From: Collinsella sp. | Lineage (GTDB): Bacteria; Actinomycetota; Coriobacteriia; Coriobacteriales; Coriobacteriaceae | Length of the DNA: 15,511 nt | Assembly: GCA_022720335.1 (NCBI GenBank) | Contig: JAIHVJ010000033.1 | Location: forward strand, 1 to 15,511 | Direction: 5' to 3' | In this document: piece by piece, positions 14,664-15,511 of the stretch | How the letters are laid out: every line of letters begins with the position of its first letter | Numbering within the stretch: the stretch's first letter is position 1 | Program-made: the position numbers and the translations under genes | The notes under the pieces: model-generated | Databases searched by the model: none | The model's input: the letters and a program-made list of their open reading frames with translations, nothing else | What the model was told of the DNA's origin: nothing

Positions 14664-14675
14664 TATCTTGTGCAA

Positions 14676-14751
14676 TGGAGCCAGCGACCGGGCTCGAACC
14701 GGTGACCCCCGCTTTACGAGAGCGGTGCTCTACCAACTGAGCTACGCTGGC
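14676..14751 (-). tRNA. tRNA-Thr (anticodon CGT)
   Basis: On the minus strand a 76-base cloverleaf runs from GCCAGCG to CGCTGGC-T-CCA, with the acceptor stem perfectly paired and the CCA encoded. D-arm region AGCTCAGTTGGTAGAGC, anticodon stem CCGCT/AGCGG with loop CTCGTAA (anticodon CGT, codon ACG), and T-arm with GGTTCGAGCC are all normal. It stands alone with its own promoter and terminator. Confidence 0.96.
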
Positions 14752-14790
14752 GGCCATGTGGTGACGCAACTGAGGCGTCAACGGCTGTCT

Positions 14791-14819
14791 ATGATACGGG
14801 ACATCGCACATCCGTGCAA
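14791..14819 (-). promoter_or_regulatory. Promoter of tRNA-Thr
   Basis: On the minus strand TTGCAC (14814-14819) and TATCAT (14791-14796) are exactly 17 bases apart, giving a start point about 30-35 bases before the tRNA 5' end at 14751. Confidence 0.7.
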
Positions 14820-14852
14820 GTGTTCTGACGGCTTTTCTCACTTTAAATGCAC

Positions 14853-14875
14853 TAATATTGGAGACGTGATGTCTC
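14853..14875 (+). promoter_or_regulatory. Possible -10 box and dyad upstream of the orphan IIB gene
   Basis: TAATAT (14853-14858) is a plausible -10 with no good -35. It is followed at once by the inverted repeat GAGAC-GTGAT-GTCTC (14861-14875), placed where a repressor site or a 5' leader hairpin could act on the gene at 14909. Confidence 0.3.
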
Positions 14876-14908
14876 GCTCTTACGAGTCTCAAACAGAATG
14901 GGACTGCC

Positions 14909-15421
14909 ATGGCTCAACCCAAGATCCTTCTCACGCGTATCGATGACCGGTTTATTTACGGGCAAGACGTCGAGCTGTGGAACGAGGCTATGGGTTCCAA
15001 CCTCGTCCTAATCGTCAACGACGAGATTGCGGCGGATTCGCGCAAGTGGGCGCCTATGAGGGTCGCGGCGCCCGAGGGCGTGTGGACGCGGTTTTTCTCG
15101 GTGCAAAGGACCATCGACATCATTCATACCGCAACGCCGCGCCAATGGATTCTCATCATGGTGGCGTCGCCCGCGGATGCGCTCGCGCTGGTCAAGGGCG
15201 GTGTGCCCATTACCAAGATCAGTATCGGTCACATGCAAGCAGGGGAGGGCAAGCGTCCCGCGACGCCCACAGTTGCCGTAGACGACACAGACGTCGCCGC
15301 CTTCAAAGAGCTGCAAGAACTCGGCATAGAGCTAGAAATCCGCTCCCTCCCCAGCTCCAATCCCGACCCCATTCAACTAGTCGTTGGGGACACCCTTGGC
15401 ACTTGGGGACGCTCCTTTTAA
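14909..15421 (+). CDS. PTS mannose-family IIB-like protein lacking the active-site His
   Basis: 170 residues aligning over their length with mannose/sorbose-family IIB proteins: KILLTRIDDRFIYGQDVELW at 5-24, VNDEIAADSRKWAPMRVAAP near 36-55, and KGGVPITKISIGHMQAGEGK near 95-114. In active IIB domains the motif is RIDDRLIHGQV with a phosphorylated His. Here that residue is Y17 (codon TAC), so the protein should be unable to carry phosphate by the normal route. It could be a regulator, a sensor of sugar or PTS state, or a decaying paralogue; an intact reading frame and IIB fold favour a retained role. The RBS is weak. No IIA, IIC or IID follows within the remaining 90 bases of the window. Confidence 0.87.
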   Translation: MAQPKILLTRIDDRFIYGQDVELWNEAMGSNLVLIVNDEIAADSRKWAPMRVAAPEGVWTRFFSVQRTIDIIHTATPRQWILIMVASPADALALVKGGVPITKISIGHMQAGEGKRPATPTVAVDDTDVAAFKELQELGIELEIRSLPSSNPDPIQLVVGDTLGTWGRSF

Positions 15422-15452
15422 TATGAGCAGGACATTGTCAAGAGGCAAAATC

Positions 15453-15484
15453 GGGCCTGGCCCCAACGATATGGGGTCAGGCCC
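15453..15484 (+). repeat. GC-rich hairpin after the orphan IIB gene
   Basis: GGGCCTGGCCCC (15453-15464) pairs with GGGGTCAGGCCC (15473-15484) over 12 positions with one G-U pair and an 8-base loop. No T-tract follows, so it is either an atypical terminator or an interspersed palindromic element of the GGGGTCAGGCCCC type. Confidence 0.55.
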
Positions 15485-15511
15485 CCTCCCTATATCAACC
15501 CGTCCGCGGCG

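Noticed and set aside
14676..14751. tRNA-Thr as integration site of a mobile island
   Set aside because: No integrase, relaxase or phage gene is present and no repeat of the tRNA 3' end was seen within the window. Homologous direct repeats explain the layout better.
14668..14946. Plus-strand open frame of 92 codons over the tRNA region
   Set aside because: Its first part is the antisense reading of tRNA-Thr (GASDRARTGDP...), a classic false gene call.

Overview
The window is bacterial, gene-dense and mostly GC-rich with strong C/G third-position bias. Together with the many mannose-family PTS genes and the style of the proteins, this suggests a gut actinomycete of the Coriobacteriia, most likely Collinsella or a relative. 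That is an inference from style; no rRNA or other marker gene is present.

Layout. Positions 1-834 are the 3' part of a nagA-type deacetylase gene, followed by a YhcH-family gene (867-1340) and a double-palindrome terminator (1372-1450). After a 370-base AT-rich leader with a probable GntR operator comes a mucin-sugar cassette: GH35 beta-galactosidase (1825-3621), mannose-family PTS IIB, IIC and IID (3624-5898), a strong terminator, a membrane-anchored helical-repeat-like protein of unknown function (6087-6710), PTS IIA (6792-7220), a GntR/HutC regulator (7308-8042), the SIS-domain isomerase/deaminase AgaS (8154-9320), a terminator and a complete nagA-type gene (9438-10607). A flavodoxin-like gene lies on the minus strand (10683-11267). 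A galM-type epimerase (11425-12306) and a broken tagatose-6-phosphate kinase gene lacC (12366-13077) follow. Next come a 3' scrap of a nagA gene, a second yhcH and a second copy of the double-palindrome terminator. The right end holds an unknown minus-strand gene, tRNA-Thr(CGT) with its own promoter and terminator, and an orphan PTS IIB-like gene.

How the genes work together. The set bgaC - IIB - IIC - IID - IIA - agaS - galM closely matches the pneumococcal bgaC/gadVWEF locus for Gal-beta-1,3-HexNAc disaccharides (galacto-N-biose, lacto-N-biose). The expected route is PTS import, release of galactose by the cytoplasmic GH35 enzyme, deacetylation of the amino-sugar phosphate by NagA, and conversion of galactosamine-6-phosphate to tagatose-6-phosphate by AgaS. 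GalM would feed the galactose into the Leloir pathway. The next step, LacC, is disrupted here, and no tagatose-bisphosphate aldolase is in view.

Most notable points: the whole cassette lies between two direct repeats of about 767 bp set 12.4 kb apart; lacC carries an internal out-of-frame deletion; the orphan IIB has Tyr in place of the phosphorylated His; and the uncharacterised membrane-anchored protein sits between the IID and IIA genes.
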